Assembly (NCBI GenBank): GCA_951394045.1
Contig: OX595987.1
Coordinates: forward strand, 806,001-870,000
Direction of reading: 5' to 3'
Origin: Nitzschia sp. DOCU1
Taxonomy: Eukaryota; Bacillariophyta; Bacillariophyceae; Bacillariales; Bacillariaceae
Length of the DNA stretch: 64,000 nt
Part shown: positions 1-9,591 of the stretch, piece by piece
How the letters are laid out: the number at the start of each line of letters is the position of its first letter
How positions within the stretch are numbered: the stretch's first letter is position 1
Program-made: the position numbers and the translations under genes
Notes under the pieces: model-generated
The model's database searches: none
The model's input: only the letters and a program-made list of their open reading frames with translations
What the model was told of the DNA's origin: nothing

Positions 1-1691
1 GAGAATACTTTGGTCTCACCAATATTGTCGACCCGAGTTTGGAAGGAAATGCTGGTGGCGAAACGAAAGAGGGAGCTTCCTCTGTAGGTGCTGCCGCTTC
101 TCAGCAATTAGATGCTGTCAAGTCCACCTTTGTCTTGAAACGCAAACGGGTGCAGTTTCAAAAGGCGTCGGCTACCTTGGAACGACATGAAAAGCGATTG
201 CGGGCCTCCATTCAAGCACAACGCGTATTGGATCGCCGGCTGTTTCAACTCCGTCAGCAATGGCGATTGGTGGCGCCGGAGCATGGAACGCGGGCCCGAC
301 TCCATGCGGCGCGGCCTACAGAAGTTGTGGCAATTGATGTGGATGTCTACGATCGAGACCGTGTCGGTGGGGGCAATCAAGCCTTGAAAAGCAACAACAT
401 TGGCAAACAGCAATCTTTAGCAGGACGACTAGCGAGCCGAGTGCCTCGCTTTGCCACTATTGAATTGCAAGATGACTACAAGGTCCACCTGGCAGAAAAG
501 GATGAAACAGCCGATGGCGACGAAGTTACAGAAATGCAGACCGACGAGGCAGACGATGAAAAAATATCTAAGTGTACTCGAGCAGAGCCCTTTGCAGTGG
601 CCGACCCCACATTGGGGCGAGTCGTCGAAAACTTTGATCCTGCCAAAGTCCCAATGCTCAATCTGCAGCTGGAAATTCAAAAGTCGTCAACAGGATTTCT
701 TCAGTCATCCTGTCTGGAACCCATGACGACTCTGCGCATGGCCAAAGGTGATACTACTGAGTACTCGCAAGACGAGGACTTATTGGTCAGTCTCCAGCAT
801 TCACTCTTTTGTGCGTCCTTATTTGAGTCGATCCGTACCGAATTGGATCCAGAGCCGGACAATCCAACACAGTTTTCAGCCACCCAGCGCAGCCTCCCAC
901 CCGTTGCCTGGTTGTCGTGTGAGTCGGAGCAAAACTTTTTGCCTCCTCCGAATAGAGTCGTTGGCGGTGTGTATGGACTTTCCGCTTTGTCCGTGGTGCA
1001 TTGTCACGAGGGTGAAGTTAAGGTACAACTCGATTCGGAGTACACGTTGTGCCTAAAATTGGTGGAGGCCAATGTAGAAACCGAGAAAAAGCCAAATACA
1101 TCGTTTGACACCCCAATGGATGCTTCGGATGGATCTAAAAGCGGAAGCCAGAGTCCCGAACAGTTGAATGCTCTTTGTCGCGCTCTATTACTGCATGCCC
1201 AAGACGTCTATCACCGGCACTCGCTGTACTTGCGTGAACGGGCCAAAAAGAAGGAAGAAGAAGAGAAGGCAAAAGGTGACGAACCCCGAGGTCTGGCACG
1301 CATCTCGAAAGAAGATGTGCCAGAAAAGGCTCGGATCCTCCAAAGTTGTGTGAGCCTCGGCTCCAAGATGCTATATGAGCAACGTGTCCGTAAGGCATTG
1401 GTACGAATCGCTCGATGGCTAAAGCCGCAAACACCGGATCGACTGGAGATTGAGTGGTTGGCTCTATCTGTCTTTGATTCTCAGTCACACTTTACTCTTT
1501 GCTTTCAACATCTCATGTTGGATGTGACTATAGTCCGGGATAGCATGACAGTTACCCGAATAGCCGAAGGTGGAGAGTATCGAAAAGTTCATTTTCATTC
1601 GGACAAAGAGTTTGAAATTTTCCTCAAGATGGAACTTCGAAGGCGATTGAAGCATACCAGTAGTACCACTAGCACTGGTGGTGACTCGTAA
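1..1691 (+). CDS. Mediator subunit 17-like protein (5' partial)
   Basis: The reading frame is open from the left edge (codons start at base 3), so the N-terminus lies outside the window. The TTG at base 39 is only the first possible alternative start and is not believed to be used. At least 562 residues are present, ending at TAA 1689-1691. The segment RRLFQLRQQWRLVAP (about residue 65 of the open ORF) resembles the LRQ-W-L signature of MED17/Srb4, a head-module subunit of Mediator. It is followed by VEV-type strands and a Lys/Glu-rich helix (KKKEEEEKAKGDE), then a C-terminal alpha/beta region. An acidic linker follows the signature. MED17 proteins are usually 550-700 residues, which fits. 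The family call rests on a short motif and overall architecture, so it is moderate. No intron is apparent. Confidence 0.5.
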   Translation, partial: EYFGLTNIVDPSLEGNAGGETKEGASSVGAAASQQLDAVKSTFVLKRKRVQFQKASATLERHEKRLRASIQAQRVLDRRLFQLRQQWRLVAPEHGTRARLHAARPTEVVAIDVDVYDRDRVGGGNQALKSNNIGKQQSLAGRLASRVPRFATIELQDDYKVHLAEKDETADGDEVTEMQTDEADDEKISKCTRAEPFAVADPTLGRVVENFDPAKVPMLNLQLEIQKSSTGFLQSSCLEPMTTLRMAKGDTTEYSQDEDLLVSLQHSLFCASLFESIRTELDPEPDNPTQFSATQRSLPPVAWLSCESEQNFLPPPNRVVGGVYGLSALSVVHCHEGEVKVQLDSEYTLCLKLVEANVETEKKPNTSFDTPMDASDGSKSGSQSPEQLNALCRALLLHAQDVYHRHSLYLRERAKKKEEEEKAKGDEPRGLARISKEDVPEKARILQSCVSLGSKMLYEQRVRKALVRIARWLKPQTPDRLEIEWLALSVFDSQSHFTLCFQHLMLDVTIVRDSMTVTRIAEGGEYRKVHFHSDKEFEIFLKMELRRRLKHTSSTTSTGGDS

Positions 1692-2490
1692 GAACGAACT
1701 CTAGCACGAACGGCTTTAGATCACCGTTTTGGGTGTGAGTGATCAGATTTTGTATCTGGGGAAAGATGGACAGTCTAGCCTTCGTAACGGTATCAGTAGG
1801 TCAATTTCTAGCTACACTTCGTTCGCACCGTTTTTAATTCTACTACTAGAGATTATCTATATTCATCGAACCGATTGGCTGAATTTGTTCACGCAACAAA
1901 TTACTGAGCCCCACCGCTACGTCAAAGCTGTTCGATATGGATGGGGTAGGCCACAGCTGCTCTGCCCGGAGGAGAGCTCCCTCTACCCACATACGGGAGG
2001 GAGGGAGACCCGCCTAGTAGAGACAACAATCCCCTTCACTCGACCGATTCCAATCCTCCACGCACCAGCACAGGTTACACTTAACTCTCCGCGACGAGAC
2101 ACGTACGCGAGTGGAGGACGTTTTAAAACCGGAACCACAAACCGGTTGCGTTGATCAGGCTGTTTGTGTGCGTGGAGAATTGGAATTGGGGTCGAGATCA
2201 GGAATCAGGATTGTTGCTCTGGAAAAAGTTGGTATTGTAGAACAACACCAGACGCCTGCAAAAGGAGGAAAGAAACAGGGTTTTAAGTAGCACAGCGGGA
2301 GAAAATATGAAATACAATCAAACGACACCATAAAATGCGCACTTACCAACCGAAGACATGCACAATCAGACCCCTACCCACACCACAACCAACCTGCAAA
2401 ACAAAGAGAGAACTCAACTTTCCAACAATAGATCCGGCCAACAAAGTAGCTTCGTATCAAAGCCCCTCTGTCGACAATCAACCCATCTTT

Positions 2491-2724
2491 CCCGGCGTGC
2501 TACCGCCCCATGCCACGAAACCGTGGGAGGATGATACGATAGCTTTTAGGGTCCCACCCACGGGGACCCCAGGAATGATCAACACGACCTGAACTGCCGC
2601 CACCAGAGCAATCCACCGATCTGTTGAAAAGAAAGAGAGAAACAAAAGACAGAACACGAGCGAGGATCGATCCCGGCGTGCTTCCATCGGAAGCTTTTAG
2701 GGTCCTACCCGTGAGGACCCCAGG
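2491..2724 (+). repeat. Two-module hairpin region of repeat copy A
   Basis: Two related modules (2491-2573 and 2672-2724) each start CCCGGCGTGCT and end AGCTTTTA followed by a 7 bp hairpin and CCAGG. The second stems are at 2549-2569 and 2700-2720. A first small hairpin precedes each: CCACG/CGTGG in module 1, and GCTTCC/GGAAGC (2680-2694) in module 2. Stem position 7 is C-G in module 1 and T-A in module 2, so pairing is preserved. Confidence 0.7.
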
Positions 2725-2803
2725 ACGTCATCTCCACCACTCATGCAATGCCGACTTTCCTGCGAGACAAACAGCAGCCGGTGGCGCTGCTGTAGAACTG
2801 TCT

Positions 2804-2840
2804 CTTCATCATCGTCGTGAAGTTCACGGCGACGATGAAG
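2804..2840. repeat. Near-perfect 18 bp inverted repeat in repeat copy A
   Basis: The left arm (2804-2821, starting CTTCATCATCG) and right arm (2823-2840, ending GACGATGAAG) are complementary with two mismatches and a one-base loop. Copy B lacks most of it and keeps only a short CATCATGATG remnant near 49230, so the palindrome expanded in A or collapsed in B. Confidence 0.75.
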
Positions 2841-3482
2841 AGAAGAAAGGAGCGACGCAGAGTGCTCCTTTCGCAGAAAAGTGACCTCGATTGAGTGAAA
2901 AAGTGATGTTTTTCTTGGGCTTTCCTTCCTCCAAGGCAAGGAGTTCCCACGATGAGGCCCCACGGTCGCTGAAAAGTCATCCACATTCATCCATCGTGAA
3001 ACACTCCGCGGTTTTTATGGTCGCCGATTGTATGTGCCTCCATCCAAGTCCACGCTAGCTATCTTTTTCATCATCATCGTTCTCTCAAACATGTTGATTG
3101 CTGTGTCCCTTTTTACTATCCCACCATTGTCATTGTGCAAGCATTGAGCTGAAGAGGCATTTTTGCATGGGTCATTGTCATTGGTTTTGGACGGGTTGCC
3201 TCTTGGTGCCTCTTTGTCGAGACGAGATGCTCTCTCGCTTTCATTTTTGATGACGTAGAAACGTTCCTTCGCTTTTACGTGTGCGCGCAGGCCCATCATC
3301 TTTCAATGACCACATATTGACTTCTTTGACCCGGGCAGCGGCCAGCGGCCAGGCGAGCTCGGCAGCAATTTTGCTTCGAGCGAGTCGAGTCATTTCATCT
3401 CTATCGCCTCACATCGTCTCGTTTGAACGCTTGTCGGAATGGTATTGATGTTACTTTAACGATAAGGGGGGAGAATATAGCG

Positions 3483-4646
3483 ATGAACCCGGTTGAATCG
3501 ATCATTGCCAATACAGTGGCTGACTCAACAGGAAGTCCGAATGACGGCGACGCCGACATTGCAGGACCGGTGGCAAGTTCTGACCACGTTCTGCAGTGCC
3601 AGTTTTCTTCGTGGTACCCCACGTTTTCGAATTTACCAGGAAGAAAACGCAGTAACGTCACCATCAAATCGATCATTGTTCAAGAGCTACCGGATGATTT
3701 AGAAGACTACCTGTTGAGCGACGGGGTGGAGTTGCCCCTCGGTGCTGAGAAACTATCATCGTGTCTGCAAGGCAATGACGAATGGTCGTCCGATGACGAG
3801 GAAGGCGATGGACCGGGGGAGGACGAAAAGGAGGAGGCCACGCCAAAGTTTCACTTCCCGTTATTGAACGCGTATATTGCTCAAGCTATTGAAACGTTGA
3901 AAGGCTCGGTAATGCCCAAACTCAACTGGTCGGCTCCAAAAGATGCGACTTGGGTCAACGGTGGCTCACTCAAATGCGAGACGCCAGGCGATGTCTACTT
4001 GTTGATCAAAAGTAGTGACTTTTGCCTTCACGATGTACTGCGGAAGGCTTGGAAGGACTGTGACGATCATGAGCCATGGGCCACACCGCCGACATTGGAA
4101 CTAGTTCTTCGAAAGTGGTGCAATCTGCATCCCAGTATGGAATTCCGATGTTTCGTCCGACAACACGAGCTCCTTGCCATTTCCCAGCGGGATCGTACCC
4201 AGCATTACGCGCATCTCCTGCAGGACCAGCCAAGGATACAAGAGCTCCTTGTAAGATTTTTCGAGGATACAATACGCATGCGTTTTGCAAAGGGAGAAAT
4301 CGCAAGCTATGCATTCGATGTTTACCTAGACAAACAAGATCGAGTATGGTTGTTGGACTTTAACATATGGGCGCGATCAACAGATAGTCTATTGTTTGAA
4401 TGGCCGGAGCTATTGACGATGGACATGGACGATGATCCACAATTCCGTCTAGTCGAGACTGCCAACGAAGTACGACAAGATCCTTTGGCATCCTATCGAG
4501 CCCCAATCGACACACTTGCTCTGGCATCCTTGACTGGTGGTACTACCAAAAACTTTGAAGATTTTATGAAACAGTGCCAAAGTCCTTCTCAACTGGACGA
4601 AGCCGAGGTGGAAGAGGAAGCAAAGAAACTCGACAATGTGGATTAG
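3483..4646 (+). CDS. CDC123: CDC123/D123 family protein (eIF2 assembly chaperone)
   Basis: Predicted 387 residues. Homologues are ATP-grasp-like proteins that bind eIF2 gamma and promote eIF2 assembly, so the likely role is cytosolic control of translation initiation. Visible family features are FSSWYPTFSN near the N-terminus, the segment PKLNWSAPKDATWVN, a run giving EFRCFVR and AISQRD, and the C-terminal VWLLDFNIWA followed by TDSLLFEWPEL, which matches the conserved aspartate-rich end of the ATP-grasp fold. A short acidic stretch (EWSSDDEEGDGPGEDEKEE) lies near residue 120. The frame extends upstream to 3423 only through a TTG codon; the ATG at 3483 is the first in frame and is chosen. Length fits the family (about 330-390). 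Single exon. Confidence 0.92.
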   Translation: MNPVESIIANTVADSTGSPNDGDADIAGPVASSDHVLQCQFSSWYPTFSNLPGRKRSNVTIKSIIVQELPDDLEDYLLSDGVELPLGAEKLSSCLQGNDEWSSDDEEGDGPGEDEKEEATPKFHFPLLNAYIAQAIETLKGSVMPKLNWSAPKDATWVNGGSLKCETPGDVYLLIKSSDFCLHDVLRKAWKDCDDHEPWATPPTLELVLRKWCNLHPSMEFRCFVRQHELLAISQRDRTQHYAHLLQDQPRIQELLVRFFEDTIRMRFAKGEIASYAFDVYLDKQDRVWLLDFNIWARSTDSLLFEWPELLTMDMDDDPQFRLVETANEVRQDPLASYRAPIDTLALASLTGGTTKNFEDFMKQCQSPSQLDEAEVEEEAKKLDNVD

Positions 4647-4966
4647 TTGTGATGATTTTTAGTCAAAGACGTTCATGGCTACTTTCTCCTACCGTAAATA
4701 AAACTACGTTGGTTTGACATGATCTGGCAATCACACAAACCTACTTGCGTCAATGAAAGGCATCTTCTGCCAGACCGCTATTCCCATCAAATGCGATCAG
4801 CGAACAACCGAGGCCTTTGTGCGCCTTTCAGATGCCGCGTCTTGCTTCACGAGCGCAGCTGCAACTGGCATGGCAATCGCGACGGGCGTTCTACAAAATG
4901 TGTGCAAGAATGAACAGCAGCGTAACTAGAATACGCGGGTCGCCATACAATATCAACTAGTCTGGA
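4647..4966. other. Convergent intergenic region, CDC123 to hydroxyacid oxidase
   Basis: The 3' ends of two convergent genes face each other here. An AATAAA-like signal lies near 4695 for the forward gene. No ORF with family features was seen. Confidence 0.6.
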
Positions 4967-6344
4967 TTAAACAATGCCGCCTCCGTATCCACGGTCATGA
5001 GCATATCGGTCCGGGTAGTCACGTGCGCTAGCTCCCCGTCTCTTGATGAGGCTGGGGCCTTCTCGCTTCAAGTCGGCGACGGTGGGAGTTCCCAATAGTC
5101 CCATGGCCCGGTCCAATTCTACTCTCAGGATATCATAGGCCTTGTTGACACCAGCTTCTCCGCCAGCCGCAAGTCCCCACAAATATGGCTTTCCAACGCC
5201 AACCGAGTCTGCGCCTAGCGCCAGTGCCTTGGCGATATCCGTTCCACGTTGCACACCACCATCCAAGATGATCTCGACATCAGGTCCAACAGCTTCACGA
5301 ATGGAAGGCAGAACATCAATTGTAGCGGGCGAAGTTTCCAGCTGACGAGCTCCGTGATTTGAAACCCAGATAGTTGAGAAGCCAATCTCAACGGCTCGCT
5401 TCGCGTCTTCTGGCCGGCAGACTCCCTTGGGAGCAGCTGGTCCATTCCATTCACCAAGAAGCCATTCAGCATCGGACCAGCCGAACTCGGGCGCAATTTG
5501 GCTGTTCACGAAAGCAGCCAAGGAGTCAGCAGGAACATCGGTATTGATACAAGCATAGGTGTAAGGCTCGTGCGACAAGAAATCGTACGTCCAAGCGGGC
5601 TTTTTGATAGCTTCGATCATTTGATTGATAGAGTATTTTGGAGGAATGGAAAAGTCATTACGAATGTCTCTTTCACGGTTGCCGTACCAAGTGAAATCAA
5701 CAGTCAGTGCCAACGCACCAAAACCGCCTTCTTTCGCCTTGGCAATCACTTCCTTCACCAATTCACGGTCCTTCCACACGTAAAGCTGGAAAACCTTGGG
5801 GCCGTTGTGTATTTTTCCAATTTCCGTGATTCCTGTTGTCGCCAACGACGACAAACCATATAGCGTACCGTGCTTTTGCGCGGCCTTGGCAGCGGCTGCT
5901 TCACCCTCCCAATGAAACATGCGGTTTCCAGCAGTTGGGCAACCAAAAAAGGGCAACTTGACGTCCATACCAAAAATCTTTGTCGAAAGGTCGAGCGGGG
6001 GCTTGATACCCGAAAGAATCTTAAAGTGCATTTCTAGCTCTGAATACGCATCCTTACCGCGACGGAGACTAATCTCGTCGTCGGCACCAGCGTCGAGGTA
6101 GTCGAAGACCATCTTGACAAGCCACCAACTTCTCGGTTAGTAAACAATAGCCAAGCAATACAATCCAACACTATGGTTCTGAGTATGCACGTACTTTGTG
6201 GGCACGAGATTTTGCGATCAGACGAAGATCAGCAATATTGACGGCCTTTTTAAGCGCCGCCTTGTAGGGGGCATCGAAAATGGCATTGAGTGGGATGTGC
6301 TGAAGCACTTTATGCACTCCGAGCTTGTGTGGATTGATAATCAT
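4967..6344 (-). CDS. FMN-dependent 2-hydroxyacid oxidase (glycolate/lactate oxidase family)
   Basis: Two exons, 6344-6195 and 6112-4967, joined in phase 0 across an 82-base GT-AG intron, give 431 residues. The first exon (MIINPHKLGVHK...) supplies the N-terminal helices leading to SRAHKMVFDYLDAGADDE, the family's FMN-side tyrosine region. The active-site block is VSNHGARQLETSPA (catalytic His and Arg), followed by ILDGGVQRGTDIAKALALGAD, the phosphate-binding region. The enzyme oxidises a short 2-hydroxyacid such as glycolate or L-lactate to the 2-oxoacid. Insertions around WYGNRERDIRNDF and the C-terminus RGYGGGIV make the precise substrate uncertain. There is no C-terminal peroxisomal SKL-like signal. 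Glycolate oxidation would place it in photorespiration. The upstream region carries CRE-like palindromes. Confidence 0.92.
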
Positions 6345-7132
6345 GGTCAAAGAACCTCAAATTTGATTAATCGGGGGATCGTCGGGTCTGGAAGCAGATT
6401 CGCTGGTCAATATCAGATGGAAGGGCAAGATTATGACTTTCGGTGGTTACAATGAAGGCATCATTGGGAAAGTCGGTTGCCCTTTCCTATCCCATCGAAC
6501 ACGGTTACGTCATACAGATAGAAAAAGCATCGGGAGAGGATCGGAGAGCCGCCAACATCAATCTTCGGACATGGTACTGAATCTATGTAGATTCCTACGA
6601 GAAAGCTTTGAAACGTCATTAATGACGTAAGCAAATATTTGATTCGACCGACCGTAACCTGTGATGTCAGCGAAGAATGTCTGCACGTCAGACGTGTACA
6701 TCCTATGCCAGAGTAGGTATGGCATAGCCATACGAGTCCATTGCGCTACGATAGCAGTTCATGTTTACTGTTCTAGGATCAACCTGAAGAGTTGGCAAAA
6801 GTCAATCGTCCCACTCCTAGCAGGCCTTGGAAAGTACAACTAGTCTATCAAAAGTGGTGGTGGGACGAGGACCAAGTAGCAATTTTATCCCTGCACCACC
6901 GAACAAAGTCTCATAATCCCAGCGCTGTTGGTGGGACGCTCCCAGCTATCTGGGGACATCCTTGTTTAGGGCAGAAACAGCTATGCGTGGCAATGGTACT
7001 CGGACTAATAGCTCCTAGAGATAGAAAGACGTCTGTTCGTCGCGGCCAAAACGCCTAGCAGTGAAAATGCCACCAGGATTCAGACAGTTAAAAAGTTTGC
7101 AAACCAGTGTCCTAATATTTGGTGAGGATTCA
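6345..7132. promoter_or_regulatory. Upstream region of hydroxyacid oxidase with CRE-like palindromes
   Basis: No gene is supported here. Three symmetrical elements stand out: ACGTCATTAATGACGT (6613-6628, perfect 16 bp palindrome), CACGTCAGACGTG (6684-6696, symmetric around A), and CTATGCCA/TGGCATAG (6703-6727, 8 bp arms). The first two contain ACGTCA/TGACGT cores of bZIP sites. They lie about 270-350 bases before the oxidase start codon. The opposite side is the 3' end of the ubiquitin-like gene, so they probably serve the oxidase. Confidence 0.5.
6613..6628. promoter_or_regulatory. 16 bp palindrome with paired ACGTCA and TGACGT
   Basis: ACGTCATTAATGACGT is its own reverse complement and joins two half-sites like the CO2/cAMP-responsive elements described for the P. 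tricornutum carbonic anhydrase promoter. Position and symmetry are seen; function is inferred. Confidence 0.5.
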
Positions 7133-8569
7133 TCACACAATAGTGGGCCGTTGGTTACTGTTTGAAATTTCATCCAGTTCACGGGCGTTCTCTTCGTTCA
7201 AATCATCGCTTGATGCATTCCCTTGTGACAAAGCAAGCTCCGATCGAATGCGTTCCGCCGCTTCTTGCTCTGCTTCTTCAATCAAAAACCGAAATTGCCA
7301 CGCTCTAGCGCAACATAAGAACCACACTCCCAAAGGTAGCACTACTGTGAAAATTGCAATCGTCCGGAAGTCTTCCCGCGTCAACGGGACGAGGGAATCA
7401 TCGTCCTTTGGCACAGACTCTTCCTCAACAAACATTACAAACTCCATACAATTCCAAATATTCCACAAAATACCGGCGATCATTGTGCCCACCAGATAGT
7501 GCGTTGCCAAACGCGATGTATTCTCGTGCGTGGCTCTCATTCCCAGCCTGGCTACCAAAAACCCTACCGTTGATACAACGAGATCAAAGTAATCTTGATT
7601 CTGCCAAGTTCGTGGCTCGTAGTCAACATGTGGATACAAACCCTGATCACCGTCCGCAGAAGTGCTGTTGATGCCGTCCCCTGGTGGTGCTAGATCATCC
7701 GTGTACACGGGAACTTCATCGGCTCCAGTGGCAATGGAAAGCAGCGCTAGTAGGCGCATAACACATATTGTTCCAAGCAGCAACGACAATAGCCGGACAT
7801 TGTTTTGAGCTTCGGCAATCTCATACGAACCCAGTACCAGAATTTGACCACGCCTCTCTTGTTCCGCCTCATCCAAAATAATCTGAGGCACATGAGCGCC
7901 CCCGCCATTCGCACCGGATTCATGATCTGCCATCGCTCCTGAATTAGTACTCGCAGCACTCGTAACAGTAGAAGAATCCGACTTTAAAATCACCCGAGGC
8001 TTGGGAAAGAGATGAATGATGACATCGTCCTGATGAATGCCCATTTCCTTGAGAGTTTTGCCATCGTCTAACATGCGCCCACGAAAAATCAATCTCTGAG
8101 AAGACGGAGCAATCTTGTGCACTTTGGCACCCGCCTTTTTGAAAGTCTGTACTTTCCATTCCGGATCAACAGAAATAGGAAATCGTTTTTGCGCCGAGTC
8201 CAAGACCACGACGGTGATCGTTTTGCCACTAATATTAGCACAGCAGTCCACATCGGAATCAGAATACCCACCCTCGCTACTGCTGGCCGCTGACTCTTTT
8301 TCCATGATATCTACAAGACTGGAACTGGCATTCACAATTCCTTGTTCTTCTTGCTTTGACGACGCATCGACAAGGCGAGAAGAGTCGGGTCCCCTTCGGC
8401 CGCGACTATGAGAAGAAGTAGTGGGTCTCGTCAGCGTGTTTTGGGTATTGAGATTGTCTCCAGCTTCGCTGTTACTCGGAGAGGGGGAGGGGCTAGCTAT
8501 TTGCTGCTGTTCTAGGTCGTCCACATCATCCGTGGAGGCCACGGGATTGTAAGTAGATCGACCCCGCAT
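7133..8569 (-). CDS. Ubiquitin-like domain multi-pass membrane protein
   Basis: 478 residues from the ATG at 8569; the frame extends to 8584 only through GTG. The first 110 residues are Ser/Asp-rich and look disordered. Residues about 116-190 form a ubiquitin-like fold (KTITVVVLDSAQKRFPI, SQRLIFRGRMLDDGKTLKEMGIHQDDVIIHLF), with the usual L-IF-G-L-D-TL-G pattern and no C-terminal diglycine, so it is not a conjugated modifier. After a linker come about four hydrophobic segments (VRLLSLLLGTICVMRLLALL, LVVSTVGFLVARLG, GTMIAGILWNIW, TIAIFTVVLPLGVWFLCC), then a charged coiled tail (EEAEQEAAERIRSEL). The layout resembles TMUB/Herp-type ER proteins, where the domain docks to the degradation machinery. 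That role is inferred from layout only. Confidence 0.75.
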   Translation of the reverse strand: MRGRSTYNPVASTDDVDDLEQQQIASPSPSPSNSEAGDNLNTQNTLTRPTTSSHSRGRRGPDSSRLVDASSKQEEQGIVNASSSLVDIMEKESAASSSEGGYSDSDVDCCANISGKTITVVVLDSAQKRFPISVDPEWKVQTFKKAGAKVHKIAPSSQRLIFRGRMLDDGKTLKEMGIHQDDVIIHLFPKPRVILKSDSSTVTSAASTNSGAMADHESGANGGGAHVPQIILDEAEQERRGQILVLGSYEIAEAQNNVRLLSLLLGTICVMRLLALLSIATGADEVPVYTDDLAPPGDGINSTSADGDQGLYPHVDYEPRTWQNQDYFDLVVSTVGFLVARLGMRATHENTSRLATHYLVGTMIAGILWNIWNCMEFVMFVEEESVPKDDDSLVPLTREDFRTIAIFTVVLPLGVWFLCCARAWQFRFLIEEAEQEAAERIRSELALSQGNASSDDLNEENARELDEISNSNQRPTIV

Positions 8570-9591
8570 TGTCAAAGTCTCCACGCCGTTTAAAAATGGA
8601 CGTCTTTTTGGTTGCTGTTGTTGTGTGTTTGTTGTTGCTCTAATCGAAACCGAGTGTCAAGAAGAATCGCTGGAAATTCCGATTCAACTACCAGGTATAA
8701 ATATAGCAGAAGTATGCGTTGCAACTACAATAACGCGGACTGATGAACTAGCCCTTCTCCGAGTGTTGATGCTGTCGTAAAGAGTAGGACGTTCTATTGC
8801 TTTCTTTGCGTCTTGTGGGGGTGTGACTTAGGTTGTTGTTGCAGTCGTACGAGCAGAGAAGCAATGTGACCAGCAGTAGCATCGCCCAAGGAAAGCGAAA
8901 AGGAACCAAACTGTCAGCAAAGAGAGGGTTTCCCTTGAATTCTTCCGACGGCGCCGGGAAGGCCGCGACGTAGTACCAGCGTACGTTCGTTTGTACCAAG
9001 CTGTGTCTGATGAGACATGGCAACGAATCCCAAAGCTGGCATTGAACGATCCAGCGTCGACATGGATCGTGCTCGATTCCCGCAAGGCAAATTTCGCCCC
9101 GTGTCACTTCGCTGGTGCTGCACTACTATCATTTGTAACCCAACTAGCAATCTGCCGTTCTGATTTTACTCCATTGTAGTAGTAGCTAGTACTGTAGAGA
9201 GAGTGGCTATATCTCCGTAATCTTGGGTTTTGCGTTCTTTTGCTTGCCTTCCGTTCCATGGGCAAGGTGTTGAAGTTTATTCGATCGAGTCAAATTCATC
9301 GTCTTTGCGCTTTGCGCGCTCAACGGTTGCCGCATGGGGTATGGGTTTCGTGGCCGTGCATGCATCTCTCCTACCTTACTGTTTCGTCTTGGCGGTTCTT
9401 TCGCCGTCACTTTATCCTTGCAATCCCCTCCCGCTCTACTACTAAGGGAGTGTTCCAGGAGTGTCGGGCTACACTTAGTTCTTAGCTTGATTGAATTTCG
9501 TTTCGGAAAAGCGGCCTTTATTGCGATTGTTCGAGCGCGCTGGAGTTTCCACTATTTGAGCCACTACTACTAGCAGCAATTCATCATCATC
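8570..9591. other. Divergent promoter region, ubiquitin-like protein / Pho88-ankyrin
   Basis: About 1 kb between two divergent genes. GGTATAAATATAG near 8695 could act as a TATA-like element. Several short ORFs cross this region but none has family features. CAGCAATTCATCATCATC immediately precedes the 9592 start. Confidence 0.5.

Larger units (their letters stand above)
1830..3386 (+). repeat. Dispersed 1.55 kb repeat, copy A
   Basis: This stretch is closely matched in the same orientation by 48257-49795. Both copies begin near AATTCTACTA and end near GCAGCAATTTTGCT-CGAGCGAGT. The copies differ by scattered substitutions and small indels. Copy A has an extra stretch of about 18 bases near 2445-2465 and a long inverted repeat at 2804-2840. 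Inside are a hairpin AACCGG/CCGGTT (2127-2147) and two related modules starting CCCGGCGTGCT (2491 and 2672), each with a GGGTCC/GGACCC stem. No reverse transcriptase, transposase or clear terminal inverted repeat is visible, and I found no convincing target-site duplication. It could be a solo LTR, a non-autonomous element or a segmental duplication. It ends about 100 bases before the CDC123 start codon. Confidence 0.85.

Noticed and set aside
3015..3299. 94-codon minus-strand ORF conserved in both repeat copies (49412-49696)
   Set aside because: The indel between copies keeps the frame, but the visible changes are mostly amino-acid-altering, and the ORF has no recognisable features.
8748..9107. 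119-codon minus-strand ORF with a hydrophobic stretch
   Set aside because: It lies in a divergent promoter region and overlaps other short ORFs; no support beyond length.
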